Assembly (NCBI GenBank): GCA_028571685.1
Contig: CM053158.1
Location: 60,914,001-60,978,000 of the forward strand
Direction: 5' to 3'
DNA from: Heterohyrax brucei
Lineage: Eukaryota; Chordata; Mammalia; Hyracoidea; Procaviidae
DNA: 64,000 bases
Shown here in pieces: positions 38,526 through 51,125 of this stretch. The translations under genes were made by a program, and so were the position numbers. The stretch's first letter is position 1. The number at the start of each line of letters is the position of its first letter. The notes beneath the pieces are model-generated. The model did no database searches and was not told the DNA's origin. It was given only the letters and a program-made list of their open reading frames with translations.

Positions 38526-39835
38526 GGACCTTAAAACACCAGCAGTATTTCCACTTAAAACCCGTAGTGTATTTTCATGTACTTAGTCTTACGTAGTAAT
38601 TTTCTGTTACACCTAATTGTGGATCAGCTGTAGTCTCTTGGGGCCATCAGTTTCTGCATAAGAGTTCTGGATATCTCAGATGATAGTCCTTTTCACAAGT
38701 CTAAAATCTTTGTTGAGATATTCTGGCCAGATGTTTTCAGAAAAATTGGCAAAATACTGTAGATGACTAAAAATAAATATTCTTAATAGTGATACAAGTT
38801 AATTGCAAGCAGAATGTAAAGGCCGTATACAATCTAATCTGTTACAAAACTTTAGACAATAATATTGTTAAATATAACCATTACCCATATTTTTAAAGAA
38901 CTTCAGATACCATATATATATATAATAATCTTGAGGCATAATACCATATAATCAGGATATACCAAGATTATTAAATCTCTAAATATGTAAATAATATAGA
39001 AATAAAGAAATTCATAGATAAATAATTGGAATTTTCTATGTAGAGCATTGGCTTTGGAAATCACAGAGTCTCTGTTCAACTGACCAATTCATTAGATCTC
39101 TTGTTGGAATTGAAACAGTTTTTCAGGCCATTTTAGATGTGTCTGAAAGTTCACCTATAAGAGAAAACCTGTTTACAATTCTTTTACAATTTGAATTCAC
39201 CCAATTTCTGATAATTAAGGTAACAGTTTTCTTACCTCCTTTCTGTCTTAAAAAGTCTCCATCCATTTGGAAAGTGTCTTTCAAGAGCTTTGCAGGCTGT
39301 GGAACAGGGAGACTTCATCTTGCCTTGCCCTCAGTCTCTTAAATCAGGGAAGACATATGTTTAAGTTGACCTTGGAATCTTGAAGGGCAAAAGATAATTA
39401 ATTTCCCTTTTACTTTTTCGGAAATGTTGATTTTTTTTCTACTTTAAGACAAAATTATCCTTTGTCTTGTCTGGGACCGTCAACTAAGGGCTGTAAGTTA
39501 GTCTTTTAAGCCCAGTGACAGTATTTCTGGACCTACTTCAAATTGAGCTTCCTTAATCAACCAATTCGGACCCGACTCGATGGCACTTGGCTTGGCTCAT
39601 CAATCTCAGTTAGCTCAAGCAAGATTCGTCCTACCCTGATTAGGACGATTTGGCTATTTAAGATCTTTTCTGACCTCCTAGACAAGTTGTCTGTGTCAAA
39701 GAATTTAAATAAGAGATATCCTGAATATAGACTTGGTGAGGGGGTCTGCTACTAGTAAAGCCTACACTGATGATGACAAGACAGGGAAGTCTAGACAAGA
39801 CTGAGAAAACTTAACAGGCAAGCACTGCTTTACAA
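38526..39835. other. GALNT11 intron, mostly unique
   Basis: AT-rich sequence including a short TA microsatellite near 38912-38925. A fragment at about 39565-39600 (GACTCGATGGCACTTGGCTT) resembles the 3' end of an AfroSINE/RTE. Nothing else recognised. Confidence 0.55.
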
Positions 39836-39837
39836 AA

Positions 39838-42148
39838 TCATATGATGAACAAGACAACACTGGGGGAAAAAAAACAATTCCCAGGTTGAATTGACCAAAT
39901 GTGTGCCTTGAGGCCAAACTTTTGAAGTTTTACAAATACAACAAACAACCTACAGTAATAACACAATATCAGATACTTTCCACAAAAAATTACAAACCTG
40001 GGGCCCCCACAACTTAGCAGAAACGTCACAAAAATAATGAGAGGCTGAGAAACAGGTGGCCAGACCAAAGGTTAACATGAGAAACAAAGGCAAAGGGGAT
40101 ATAAGTTGGGCTCCAGTCCCCTTAAAGTGGGGTACTGGTGCCACTGTCCCTAAATAGCAAAAGAGACTTGCAGGTGGCAAGGTCCCACAGTTGGAATGGG
40201 GTAGTGGCCACAAGAATCCCACCACACACTGCAAAGGGAGAAACAATTCTCTGGTCTTACTACATAGATACTGTCCTCTGTTAAAATGGATCTCAATATA
40301 GTGGCAGTTAACAAGATGTCTGGTTAGACAGGAAGAGGTCTAGCCAAGGGTCCCGGGGGTGGTAGGATAACCCACAAAAATGGGAACTAAACTCAGACTG
40401 TGAGAAATGGGGGCGAGGAGGGAGGGGGTCCTCACCAGCCAAGCAGAGAAATTCAGGAGAAGTCAGTCCTGGAAGCTGCTTATCTATCTACCTGGGGTTA
40501 GGCAACCCTCCTCTCCGAATTATTTCGGGACCAGGAACGGGACACAAAGGGTCATGAGGAGTCACCACACTGGGATCGGGAGGCTGTCTGCAGGAGAGAC
40601 ACAGAGGGGATCAGTAAGTGGTGAGAACAAAGATGAGAGAAATAAGAATGGTCCATGAAAACAGAGCACCAGCTGATTCCGTTCTCCAGATTAAGGTAAT
40701 GGTTGCAAAGGACGGAGTGGAATGAGGAGATCCCACTCCATCTGCAAGCCCTTAGAGACATCTCCTGCCTTTTAACCAAATGCCTGGGTGTTACAGGGCT
40801 TTTCCCTAGAACTTATTACAAAGTGCATATCTGAACCTGCCCCCCAAAATACAACCCACATTTGACAAACCAAAGACAAAGCACTTTGGCCAACACAACT
40901 AAGGATGATCAGTCCCTGGCCCCCTATTCAAAAAACATAAGAGGCCCCAAATCTAGCACCTGTGTCTGGGATATCCAAAAGGGAAGACAAAACATGAGGA
41001 GAAAAACAAGGTGGATAGTTATGCTGTAGAGGAAGGACAGGGAAGTTGAAGAAGCAAAGAGTAAAGACGTTCTTGTTGCCTTACCCATCCAGACATTGGG
41101 TAGCCACTCACCACGGGAAAAGGCTTGGAGCAGTATGTCCCCATAGCTGCTTGACTGGACCTGTTGGTGAGGTGGCTTGTCTGTCTTCATCTCTTGGGTT
41201 TGGGGTTGCTTTCTGATTTTGGGGGTCCCTTTGTTGTCACCATTCTGTTACTGGGAATCTCTGAAGACCCTCGAGGGTCCTTGTCAGATACATGAGAAAG
41301 AATTACTTGGGGAGACCTGGATGGCTTACAGGTTCTAGGACTGGGTTGGGATTGCTCAGTTGGGATTTGTTGAGACTGACTGGGCCTCACCCTGTGGGGA
41401 GGACCTGACAAGGGAGTTGGGCTTCTGAGGCCATAAGAAGAGTACAGGGAAACATCCGTCTGCCTCTTCAAGGCTTTCCCAGGGAGGAGTCTCACTGCCT
41501 CTCCCCGACCTACACCAGAACCCCTGAGGACTGTACCCCCTGACTGCAAGAGTGAACCAGTTGGGGCATCCCTCTCCAGTTATTTTGTCCCTGACAACGT
41601 GGTCCCCAAAGCCAGTGGCCAGTGATGAGGGAGTATTCCTGGGTGTAGTCCCCTGCTTTTGACATCCCACTACAATCAGTGTTTTGGGAGCCTCCATCCT
41701 CCTGATATGAGAACCTGCCAGAGGGCAGGCAACAAGGCAAGAACCCAAAGAGGAGTTATACCCCACCAGAAAGGTCCCCTACTCAGTAGAAAACTTCAGA
41801 TAGAAGTTTCGGAGAAGGTGATAATATGGGGGACATGGCCTGAAGGACACACAAGGAGGTGTTTCAGGAGGAGTTCTAGTCCAGGAATCCTTCAGGGACC
41901 TCCTCCAGATACTGGAGCCTGAGAAGGTATGAGACTGTTGAAAAACTCAACAACAGGGACAGTGCCATAGCTGATTATCACCTGACCGGGGCCCAACTGT
42001 TTCACCTATAGGAGGACAGTGTCTATGGCATCAGGGAGTGGCCCACAATAGACTACCCACATCCAGTAAGGTGGCTCATTCCTGGGTGCTCCTTACTCAC
42101 CAGGAGAGAGGAGAGTCTAGATAAATGTTCCTAGGTTTCTGCCCAAAA
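39838..42148 (-). pseudogene. internal remnant of the second class I ERV, heavily decayed
   Basis: Lies just inside the LTR at 42149-42765. On the minus strand an open stretch starts MGYNSSLGSCLVAC at 41766, a Met-Gly beginning like a gag matrix protein, about 380 nt after the LTR. A proline-rich stretch (SPTPLSGPPHRVRPSQSQQ) follows near 41360-41430, as between matrix and capsid. Farther left (40246-39838) a Cys- and Leu-rich piece (ISPLPLFLMLTFGLATCFSA) could be env around a fusion-peptide region, but this is weak. No pol motif is seen. A TGG-starting primer-site-like sequence lies two bases inside the LTR. Confidence 0.45.
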
Positions 42149-42765
42149 TGTAGAGATCCTCATCTGACATATTAGACCCTGAGTGACATGGATCAGGTTC
42201 AGCAGATTGTGCTAGGATCTCAGGTGTCCTGATGGACAGCTGACCAGGCTCCCTGTATCCCAAGGCACAAGGATGCAGCCTTCTTGTCAGCCAAGTTTTA
42301 TTAAATGAAAGTACATTCCAGAGAGGGAACAGGTCAGTCTCCATGAGTTGAGAAAGACCCTAAACAGGGCTTACAGGTTTCCTCATATTGGCAAAAGCAG
42401 GGAGTGATGTCATAAATAGGAGGGGGAGGTATTGACATGGTTTTAGGTTCTCGGTCTGAAGCTTCATGTCAGCAGCTTCATGGTGGGTCCCCTCCTGGAA
42501 AGTGTGGAGATGGTATATGGAGATAGGGTGGAAATAGGGGCTAGGTCGTTTTTAGGTCGGCCTTCTGAGGTGGTGTACATGTGTGGCCATGCCACAACTA
42601 CCAGGGAGAGTTGTATCTGCATTATAACTGCCGGGAGGAATTGTTATAGTTTTATTTGCATCACAGCTACGAGAAATAACTGTTTTATCTGCAGTTACCC
42701 TCCTCCAGTGTTGATATGAAGAGGTGGTGTGCAGCAGCTATCAGGTTCCCTAGCTAACCTTGTCA
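42149..42765 (-). mobile_element. LTR of the second class I ERV family (5' LTR)
   Basis: 617 bp, TG...CA, homologous to 28693-29240 and in the same orientation. On the minus strand it starts TGACAAGGTTAGCTAGGGAA, and an AATAAA lies near 42300. Retroviral-like sequence lies only on its left, so it is the 5' LTR of the remnant at 39838-42148. Confidence 0.85.
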
Positions 42766-42895
42766 GTAGTGACCCTGCATGCAACAGAACAAAACACTGC
42801 CTGGTCCAGCGCCGTGCCCACAGTTAAATATTTTTATACTTAAGCCCATCGCTGTAGACACTATGTCAATCCATCTTGTTGAGTGTCTTCCTCTT
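42766..42895 (-). mobile_element. RTE-type LINE fragment
   Basis: Minus-strand fragment of the RTE 3' region: TAGTGACCCTGCATGCAACA, TACTTAAGCCCATCG and GTCAATCCATCTTGTTGAGTG, matching 60890-61010. Its left continuation is missing, apparently lost at the ERV LTR boundary. Confidence 0.75.
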
Positions 42896-42899
42896 TTTC

Positions 42900-43800
42900 A
42901 CTGACTCTTCACTGGAGGAGTGCAATAGAGGAGAGGGTAGGGTAAAGAAGGAAAAATAGGCAGTGGATAAGTGGTATCTTGGGTGAAAGGTAGACAGTGC
43001 ATGATACTGGGAAGGCCAGTACAACTTGTACAAGGCAAGGTCGTGGATGCACCATAAACGCACATCCATAGTCCCTGAGGGACCGAATTGCTGGGCTGAA
43101 GGCTGAGGGCATAGGGTCTTGGGAACATCTGGCTGAACTGGCATAACAGCTAATAAAGCAGATGTTCTACATTCCACTTCAGTGAGTAGTGTCTGAAGTC
43201 TTAAAAGCCTATGCGTGGCCATCTAGGGTACTCCACTGGTCTTAGCCCTTTGGGAGTAAGGAGCAATACGGAAAACTAAAGACACAAGGACTAAATGACC
43301 ACAAAGGACTAATTGACCACAAAGGACTAATTGACCACATCTACAGTGGACTCTAGTACAGCTAAATGATGCCCAGCTACCACCACTGACTGCTCTGACA
43401 GGGATCATAACAGAGAGTCCTTGACGGAACTAGAGAAAAATATAGAAAAGAAAAAACCAGAAATGCTGACCTGATAGAGGCTAGAGAAACTGTAAGGATG
43501 GCTACTGAATACTCTGTCAGCTCCGTAATGAAGCCACTCCTGAGGTTCTACCCTTCAGCCAAAGACTGGACAAGCCCATAAAACAAATAAGATTTAAGGG
43601 CCATAGCAGCCCACAGGCAAGGACTGGAAGTCAGGAGACGACAGGGAAGTTGGTGATGAGAAATCCCAAGTTGAGAAGGGAGAGCATTGACCTATTGTGG
43701 AATTATTAACCAGTGAAATAAAATAGTATGTACTTACTATTTAATAAGAAACTAATTTGTTTTGTAGACATTCATCAAAAGTACAATTTAAAAAAAGATA
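42900..43800 (+). mobile_element. L1 3' UTR
   Basis: Plus-strand L1 3' UTR of the subfamily also seen at 9975-11005 and, reversed, at 49204-49930. It contains CACCACTGACTGCTCTGACA and an 18-bp unit repeated three times (43286-43339). Confidence 0.75.
43286..43339 (+). repeat. 18-bp tandem repeat, three copies
   Basis: Unit AAGGACTAATTGACCACA starting at 43286, 43304 and 43322; the first copy differs at one base. It lies within the L1 3' UTR. Confidence 0.85.
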
Positions 43801-43879
43801 AAAAGACAGCTGACAGAATAGAAAAGTATATTTCCAAATAATATATATGGTAAAGCTAGTATGCAGAAAATGAAAACTC

Positions 43880-44720
43880 AACAAAAGATAAACAGCTGAA
43901 TTTAAAATTGACAAAAGAAGAGACATTCTCCAAGGAAGATACAGAATGAGCACATAACAAGATGCTCAGTCTCAGTAGTCAAATCAAAACCATATGAGTT
44001 ATCACTAATGAATATGACAACAGTAAGGAAAAGAAAATAATAATGTTGGTGCCGATGTTGAGAAATTGAAACCCTGGTGGGAACGTGAAACGGTGTAGCT
44101 GCTGTGGAAGGGTTTGGAAGTTTCTCGAACAGTTAAACATCCCATTCCGTATAACTCAGCAGTTCTCCTCCTAGATATGTACCCCACAAAATTTGAAAAC
44201 AGGTGTTCATTAAAAACTTGTATGTGAATATTCATACCATCTCTAATCATAATAGCCAAAAGGTGGAAATAGCTGAAGTGCTCTTCAACAGATGATGAGT
44301 GAACAAAATGTGATACGTTAAGTGCAGTGGAATGTTATTCAGCAGTAAAAGAATGACATTTGATCCATGCTGTTGGCATAATATTTTCAAAATTCATTAT
44401 TGCTTATGGGAGAATCTTGAAAACATCCAAGTGAAAGAAAGCCAGACACAAAGGTTACATGTTGTATTATGATTTCGTTTACATGAAATGTCCAGAACAA
44501 GCAAATTCATAAGAGACAGGAAGTAGATTAGTGGGTGCCAAGACTGGGGGAGGGAGGAGTGGCAAGTGACCGCTTACATGTGTGTGTTTCCTTTTTGCAC
44601 TGACAAAAATGTTCTGAAACTAGGTAGTGGTGAAATTGTACAAGACTGTGGGTATACTGGATTTCACTAGTAGTAAATTTCGTGCATGTGCATAAGGCTA
44701 AATTCTTAACAAAGAAAACA
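43880..44720 (+). mobile_element. old L1 fragment, 3' end
   Basis: Plus-strand old L1: GGTGGGAACGTGAAACGGTG, AACTCAGCAGTTCTCCTCCT, CAAAAGGTGGAAATAGCTGA and GGGTGCCAAGACTGGGGGAG, ending in a diverged 3' UTR. No frame is left. Confidence 0.75.
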
Positions 44721-44947
44721 ATTTTGAAGGAATTTACATAAAAATCTGGTTTCTGAATAGGATGTTATTAAAGAATCAAGGAAGAGAACTAGTAAAAAGT
44801 ATATTTAGAAAAATAGATTTTCTGATTTTATCCACATGACTTAAAATTAATTTGAAATATCTGTTCTGGCGTGTTAAGTGATCTTGGTTTTACTGCTGTC
44901 ATTTGAGCAGGAGAGGGAGAAAGGTAAGTTGAAGAGTTTTTTGTTTT

Positions 44948-45108
44948 TATGGTAACCTTGATGGCATAGTGGTTAAGAGTTTGGCTGCTCACCAAAAGGT
45001 CTGCATTTGGAATCTACCCAGGCATTCCTTAGAAATCAGATGGAGCAGTTCTGATTTCTCCTGTAGGCTTGCTATGAGTCTGAGTTGACTTAATAACAAT
45101 GGGTAATA
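44948..45108 (+). repeat. AfroSINE, diverged
   Basis: GATGGCATAGTGGTTAAGAG, GGCTGCTCACCAAAAGGTC, TCCTGTAGGCTTGCTATGAG and ATAACAATGGGT. The tRNA-like head and the RTE-like tail are both present. Confidence 0.85.
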
Positions 45109-45119
45109 TGGAAAAACGT

Positions 45120-45670
45120 TTGATGTTGCAGCTGTTTTTACACATAAAACTCAGTGGCATTAAATTATGTTCATCATGTTGTACAACCTTAACTGCTATC
45201 TATTTCCTTATTATTTTCATCCCTCTTCGTGAAACCCTGGTGGCGTAGTGGCTAAGGGCTATGGTTACTAACCAAAAAGTCAGCATTGTGAATCTGCCAG
45301 GTACTCCTTGGAAACTGTGGGACAGTTCTACTCTGTCCTGTAGAGTCACTGTGAGTCAGAATCTACTCGATGGCAGTGGGTTTGGCTTTTTTGCTTGTTC
45401 ATTTTAACAGAAACGCAGTACCCATTAAGCAGTAACTTATGACTTAAAAAGTGGCGACCACTGTACGTTTGCCTTTTTGTGTAGTTCATGTAACTGCGAT
45501 CATATGCAATTCCTGTTTGTTCTTTTATGTCTAGACTAATTTCACTCAACATGATATTTTCAGATTTGTCCATGTTGAATCATGTACAGGATTTTGTTTC
45601 TCTGTGGCTGAGAAATACTCCATTGAATGACGAGACTGTATTTTGTTCATCCATTCACCCCACTGATGGA
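45120..45670 (-). mobile_element. old L1 fragment around an AfroSINE
   Basis: Minus-strand old L1 3' sequence on both sides of the SINE: GTTGTACAACCTTAACTGCT on the left and AATTTCACTCAACATGATAT with AAATACTCCATTGAATGA on the right. Confidence 0.65.
45230..45400 (+). repeat. AfroSINE, near full length
   Basis: GAAACCCTGGTGGCGTAGTG, GCTATGGTTACTAACCAAAA, CTCCTTGGAAACTGTGG, TCTGTCCTGTAGAGTCAC and TCGATGGCAGTGGGTTTGGC. It interrupts an old minus-strand L1 (about 45120-45670). Confidence 0.92.
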
Positions 45671-45679
45671 CACCTGCGT

Positions 45680-45832
45680 TCACTGCAGTCGTGTTGATTC
45701 AGACTCATAGTAAGCCTGTAGGACAGAGTAGATCTGCTCCAGAGAGTTTCCAAGGAGCACCTGTTGGATTCAAGGTGCCAATCTTTTAGCTGGCAGACAT
45801 AGCAGTTAATCACTACTCCACCAAGTTTTCCA
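45680..45832 (-). repeat. AfroSINE
   Basis: Reverse copy: GTTGATTCAGACTCATAGTA, GAGAGTTTCCAAGGAGCACC, GTTGGATTCAAGGTGCCAAT and AATCACTACTCCACCAAG. Confidence 0.88.
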
Positions 45833-46910
45833 AGAGGACTATATTAGATGATACTTCTTTCAACTTTCTGTGTCAGGTAGTTCTTTGTTTGATGTTTGTT
45901 GAGTTAATGGATACTTATTGAGAATCTTACTTGTGCAAAAAAACTTTTCTACTTATGGGATATCAAACAGTTTTTATTTCTCTCATATTTTGATCATAAC
46001 TGAAGTCTCTGCTCTCATAGTTCTCGTCCTTGTATACAGTGCTATGCAGAGCTTTGTGGTTTGTTTTTTGTTGTGTTGATTGGTAGTTATTTTTCTCTTT
46101 CATCGTGCTTTAAATGAACGTTTACAATCCAAGTCGGTTTGTCATACAAAAACTTAAATACTGTTATATGGCCCAAGTTGCCCTCCCCACGGTGACAGCA
46201 CACTCCTCTCCACCTGTATGTCAGAGATTTATTTTTTAATATTTAAAAAAGGATATGTTCCAGCTTAAAAAGGTCTAGAGGAAAAACATGTTAAGAGGTA
46301 ATGTTTCCCAAACTGGGCCTGGGAGCCCAAGTCGCATGTTCTGTGGTCAGATAAATTGAGGAAACATTGTGTTCTATCTGTATCTCAACGCTGACACTTA
46401 GAGAGTCCAAAACATTTAACCTATTAAAGGTAAAGCATCAGAGTTTTACCACCATTAAAAAAAAAACTTTGATTTTTGTAAAAATTTCAAATAGTTCCAT
46501 AAGTTACTTGACCAGGGGATCCATTTCTCTCTCTCTCTCTCTTAACATCTATTAATATCCAGTGGAATTAGTTTTCAGCGAACAGACTTTGGAAAATGCT
46601 GCTACAAGGGAGTGGCTTTGTGAGAGAAGGCTAAGGGTTTTATAAGGGAAAGGAACAGCCAAAAACGATTCTTAGGAACAAGTAAGATTTCAATACAACA
46701 TTAGAACTGGAATGTTAAAGTGTTTTTGATTAGATCTGTGGTGGAACTTGGCTGGTATAACGTCTGGAACCAGAGAGCTCTGGGAGCCCTTGTTACACAA
46801 GAGTTACCAGTAGTCTTTGTTAGGGGAGAACTCATATAAAAACTTGCCTGTAGTTGGGGCCTGTTCAGGTCCATTTGGTTCTGCAGTGTACTGCCTTTAT
46901 AGAGAAATCA
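45833..46910. other. GALNT11 intron with minor repeats
   Basis: Mostly unique AT-rich sequence. About 46095-46225 is a small minus-strand L1 3'-end fragment (ACTGTTATATGGCCCAAGTT, GGTGACAGCACACTCCTCTC). A (TC)n stretch lies at about 46527-46542. Confidence 0.55.
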
Positions 46911-47110
46911 AAAAAAAAAAAAAAAAAAAAAAAACAAAAACAAACCAACCAGCTGTCATCAAGTTGGGTTCAACTCATAGTGACCCTAGAGAACCTAGAG
47001 GTCAGAGCAGAACTACCCCATGGAGTTTCCCAGAAGCACCTGGCAGATTTGAGCTACTGACCTTTTGGTTAGCAGACATAGCACATAACCCACTATGCCA
47101 ACAGGGTTTC
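46911..47110 (-). repeat. A-run plus AfroSINE
   Basis: A run of about 24 A's followed by a reverse AfroSINE: CAACTCATAGTGACCCTAGA, CATGGAGTTTCCCAGAAGC, ATTTGAGCTACTGACC and CACTATGCCAACAGGGTTTC. The run is next to the SINE 3' end (read on the minus strand it would be poly-T), so it is a local expansion and not a normal tail. Confidence 0.88.
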
Positions 47111-47427
47111 CCTTTATAGAGAAAGGATCATTAAATTTCTTTTTTTCGTAGTCACAGCTAAATTTTTTCTTGAATATGGTAAATGTTCTTGAGATGATGT
47201 CTAGGAAGCAGGTTTCATTTATGGTTAGAGTACATAATAGTTTGAGCTAGGTTGTAAGACTTTGAGCCTAATGTCAGTTTACTTAAAATTGGAGACAACC
47301 TAGACTAAGAAACATAGCTGTTACTTGGTTGTAATAGAATAAAGTCTTCTTAAGGATGTACTGTAACAGTAATTGTAGTAATACTGTCCAGATTTAATAC
47401 ACTGACTAGAATGTCTTTCTTTTGCAG
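47111..47427. other. GALNT11 intron end with acceptor
   Basis: Unique sequence ending in the acceptor TTTCTTTTGCAG (47416-47427). Confidence 0.75.
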
Positions 47428-47551
47428 GTATGATTTTTAATGAACGTGATCAAGAGTTGAGAGATTTGGGCTATCAGAAACATGCCTTTAATATACTTAT
47501 TAGTAACCGCCTGGGCCACCATAGAGATGTGCCGGATACCAGGAATGCAGC
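47428..47551 (+). CDS. GALNT11: GALNT11 second coding exon
   Basis: 124 nt between AG (47426-47427) and the donor GTATGT (47552). It enters in phase 1 (completing Gly99) and leaves in phase 2. It encodes the end of the lumenal stem: [16 protein letters not shown], then [20 protein letters not shown] and RNA. This region precedes the catalytic GT-A domain and is well conserved in GALNT11. The exon is intact, with no stops. Confidence 0.96.
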
Positions 47552-48835
47552 GTATGTTCCTCACTAGCTCCTGTGAATACTTCCCAACAGACTCTGCCCT
47601 GTAGCCAGTCACTCCAAGTGCTGTGGGTGTGTTAGGGTTTGCACTGGGCTTCATTCTTTGGCATGTGGGAAACCGTAACACAGATTTTCTTCTCATTATG
47701 GTTGAAGCTGCATGGTCTGAGACTGTACTAACAAAGTGTAGAGCTTGCTGTATGTCTTAAAATTTCAAATCATGTGAAAAAGAGAAGGAGAGTCTTAACA
47801 ACATCTCATTAAATAATCTTCTGGCCTAAATTTATTTATTTATGTGGCAGAAAGTTATGACAGTTATTCTTGTAATTACACCATTATGTTTTCATTTATA
47901 TATTCTCACCCGATATTTTTTATTCCCTTCTGAGGCTTTTAGTAAGGTCATTCAGTCATTCCACGGACTGACTTTTGTTAAGCACCTGGTGTTTGCTAGG
48001 CACTGCCTTAAGCCCTGCAAGGAAACAGAGACATCGTCCCTGGGCTCACAAGGCTGAGTCTAGGAGGGGAGACAAATGAATCAGCAAGTACTTGCTGTGT
48101 CACCAGAAAAAGAGCTGTGATACTAATTGGTCAGATGGCAGTGCAAAAAACAGTGGACAGGGAAGGTGTCACAGAAGAGCCATGATTCCAGAAAGGCTTT
48201 TCCATGTACAGGAAACAGCTATGAAAAGCATTGAAACATAAACCTATGTGATTAAGGGACTGAAACATGCTTCACTTTCGCTATAGTGGGACCATAAGCA
48301 AGAGGCCGGGAGGAAGGGAGAGCGCAGATACTGGAGGATTTTGTCTGTTAGGTTTGTGGATTTTACTGTTGTTTAAAGCCATCGAAGCCTTTTTATCACA
48401 GAGTTACTTGTGTGGTAGTTTTGCCTTATCTTGACATATTTCATGGCCAAGCCAAAAGCCCTTACCATCCAGTCAGTTCCAACTCATAGTAATATCATGG
48501 TTTCTTAACTTTTTCCAATATAGAGCAAAAAATACAACTTTCAAACATAGAACTTTATGCTTCTGTTAATTCTTGTGACACATCATTGGGGAGAAGCTAG
48601 ACATCAGCTTACAAGTGCTGCATTAAAAACTTGTCATTTCAATAAAAACATTTTTATGTAACCTTTGCACTTAAAGAAAAACTATGAGGAAGAAATTGTT
48701 AACAAAATTAAAATTGTTGAATAATAAACAATATTGCTTTCTTAAAAGCTTTAAAAAAGTATTACAAGAAAGAAGCAAATATAAAACATTTGCACTTTTG
48801 AAATTGTCAGTGTTTTCTTGTATTTATGTTTGCAG
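47552..48835. other. GALNT11 intron
   Basis: Runs from donor GTATGT to acceptor ...TTTGCAG (48829-48835). It contains a short reverse AfroSINE end (about 48455-48505, CCATCCAGTCAGTTCCAACT) and otherwise unique AT-rich sequence. Confidence 0.75.
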
Positions 48836-49002
48836 ATGTAAAAAGCAGTCTTACCCTGCTGATCTTCCCGCTGCGAGTGTTGTCATCTGTTTCTACAACG
48901 AGGCATTTTCTGCCCTGCTGCGGACAGTGCGCAGTGTTACAGATCGGACCCCGGCACGACTTCTTCATGAAATCATCCTCGTGGATGACGATAGTGATTT
49001 GG
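48836..49002 (+). CDS. GALNT11: GALNT11 third coding exon, start of the catalytic domain
   Basis: 167 nt, phase 2 in and phase 1 out; acceptor TTTGCAG, donor GTGAGG at 49003. It encodes [55 protein letters not shown] and L. This is the N-terminal GT-A (GT1) segment that binds UDP-GalNAc; the ICFYNEA and ILVDDDSD blocks are family signatures. No stop is present. Confidence 0.96.
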
Positions 49003-51125
49003 GTGAGGAGCTTGTAGCTCACAGTATTGGCTCTAGTCAGCCTATCGCTGTGGTATCGTAGGTGTTCACAGAACTAACCGCTGAGAATAAAGATAGCCCC
49101 TAGGCGTGTAGTGACACATGCTTATCCTCTGAATATGGGATAATTCTGAAGAAATTACAGTGTCGTTAGCCCTTGAAATTTTCTCTTGGCTTTCCTGTTT
49201 TTATTTGTTATTGTGCTTCAGATGAAGGTTTACAGAACAAACAAGTTTCCATTAAACAATACACATACTGTTATATGACACTGGTTTATAACCTCACAAC
49301 AGGTCACCACTCCCTTCTCCACCTGAGGTCCCTATTACCAACTTTACTGTTCCCTCCTGCACTCAGTCCTTGCCCCTGGGCTGGTGCGCCCCTTTTAGGC
49401 TCATTTGTTTTATGGGCCTCCCCAGTCTTTTAACCAAGAGTGAGCCTCAGGATTGACTATTACTGAGCTGAAGGGGTGGCTTGGTGGTGTGTTCTCAGGG
49501 TTTCCTCAGTTGCTACCAGGATAGCAAATCTAGTCTGTCTTTTTGAGTTAGAATTTTGTTTTACATTTTTCTCCAGCTCTGTCAGAGATCTGCTGTCATG
49601 ATCCCTGTCAGAGCAGACAGTGGTGAGAGCTGGGCGCCTTCTAGTTGTACTGGATTTAGTCAGCTGGAGACCATTGCAGATGTGGTCCACTAGTCCTTTG
49701 AACTGATCTTTCCCTCTTACTTTTCATTTTCTTTATTCTTTCCTGCTCCCAAAGGGGTAAGATCCGTGGAGTATCTGAGATGGCAGCTCCTAAGCTTTTA
49801 AGAACCTAGACACCACTCAACAAAGTAGAATGTAGAACATTTTCTTTATAAACTGTTATGCCAGTTGAGCTGCATGTTCAACAATACCATAGTCACCACA
49901 GCCCAGAGCCCAGGAGTTCAGTCCCTAGGGGAGTGTGGATGTGTATATGGAGCTTCTAGGACCTTGCTTTTTATAAGGTGTGCTGGTTCCCCAGTGCTGT
50001 GTACTACCTCACCCTTCCCATAAATTACCTCTTAACCTATTGTCTATTTAGTGTTTTTCTATCCCTATCCTTCCCCTCCCTGGTAACCATCAAAGATTGT
50101 TTCTATTTATGTACAGAACTTTTCATAAGTTTTTACAGTAGTGATCTCTCAGCATAATACCCTCCAGTCTCCTCCGTGTTATGAGGAACTTCACAGACTC
50201 ATCATTGTTCTTTGTTGTTGCCCAATACTTTGTCATGTGTAAATACTACAATGTATCCATCGATCTGTTGGTGGGTATCTAGATTATTTCAAACTTTTTG
50301 TTATTGCAAATAGTGAACATGTGTGTGCACATGTCTGTTCATGTGACAGCTCTTATTTCTTTAGTTGTGACATTGCTGGATCATATGGTATTTCTATTTC
50401 TAACATTCTAAATGGTTGTATCATTTTGTATTCCCAGCAGCTGTACATAAGAGTTGGGTCTCCCAACAGCCTCTCAAATGTGTATTATTTCTAGTTTCAG
50501 TGATTCATGCCAGTAATGCAGGGTGAGATGATACGTCACTGTGGTTTTGATTTGCATGTCTCTACTGGCTAGTGATCATGAGCATTTTCTTACATGTCTG
50601 TTGACCACTCAAGATGTCTACTTTGGTAAATTATTTGTTTATTACCTTTGCCCATTTTTTAATTGGATTATTTCTTTTTTTTGTAGAGGTATTGGATTTT
50701 CTTGTAGATTTTAGAGATCTTTGTCTGATTTGCAGTAGCCCAGTTTTTCCGCTCATTTGGTAGGTTTTCTTTTTATGCTTTTTCTGATGAGCCTCAATGT
50801 TCAATTCTTAGATGATCGCAATTATCTAGCTAATCTTTTGGACTTTGTGTGTTGCTGGTTATGATTTGTATCCTGTTAATGCTGTGTATTGTACTTCCAG
50901 CCTTTATCCTTTTTTTTTCTATGAACTTTATAATTTTTGGCTTTCTATTTATGTCTTCGATGTATTTTGAATTAGCTTTGTATATGATGTGAGTTATGGG
51001 TTCTGCTTCATTTTTTTTTTTTTTTCCTGCAGATGAACACCCAGTTTTGCTAGCACTGTTTGTTAAAAAGACTGTCTTTTCCCCATGTGGTGGCCATTGA
51101 GTCCTTGTTGAAGATCAGGTGGCCA

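Noticed and set aside
43286-43339. CRISPR-like array
   Set aside because: Three direct 18-bp units without spacers, inside an L1 3' UTR of a mammalian genome.
48684-49061. Extending the GALNT11 exon upstream of 48836 or downstream past 49002 in the open frame
   Set aside because: The frame is open by chance; AG at 48835 and GTGAGG at 49003 give phases that match the neighbouring exons and the known GALNT11 order.
51001-51030. Poly(T) runs in 49204-54620 as separate retroposon tails
   Set aside because: They are short, lie inside continuous L1 ORF2 homology and have no element attached.
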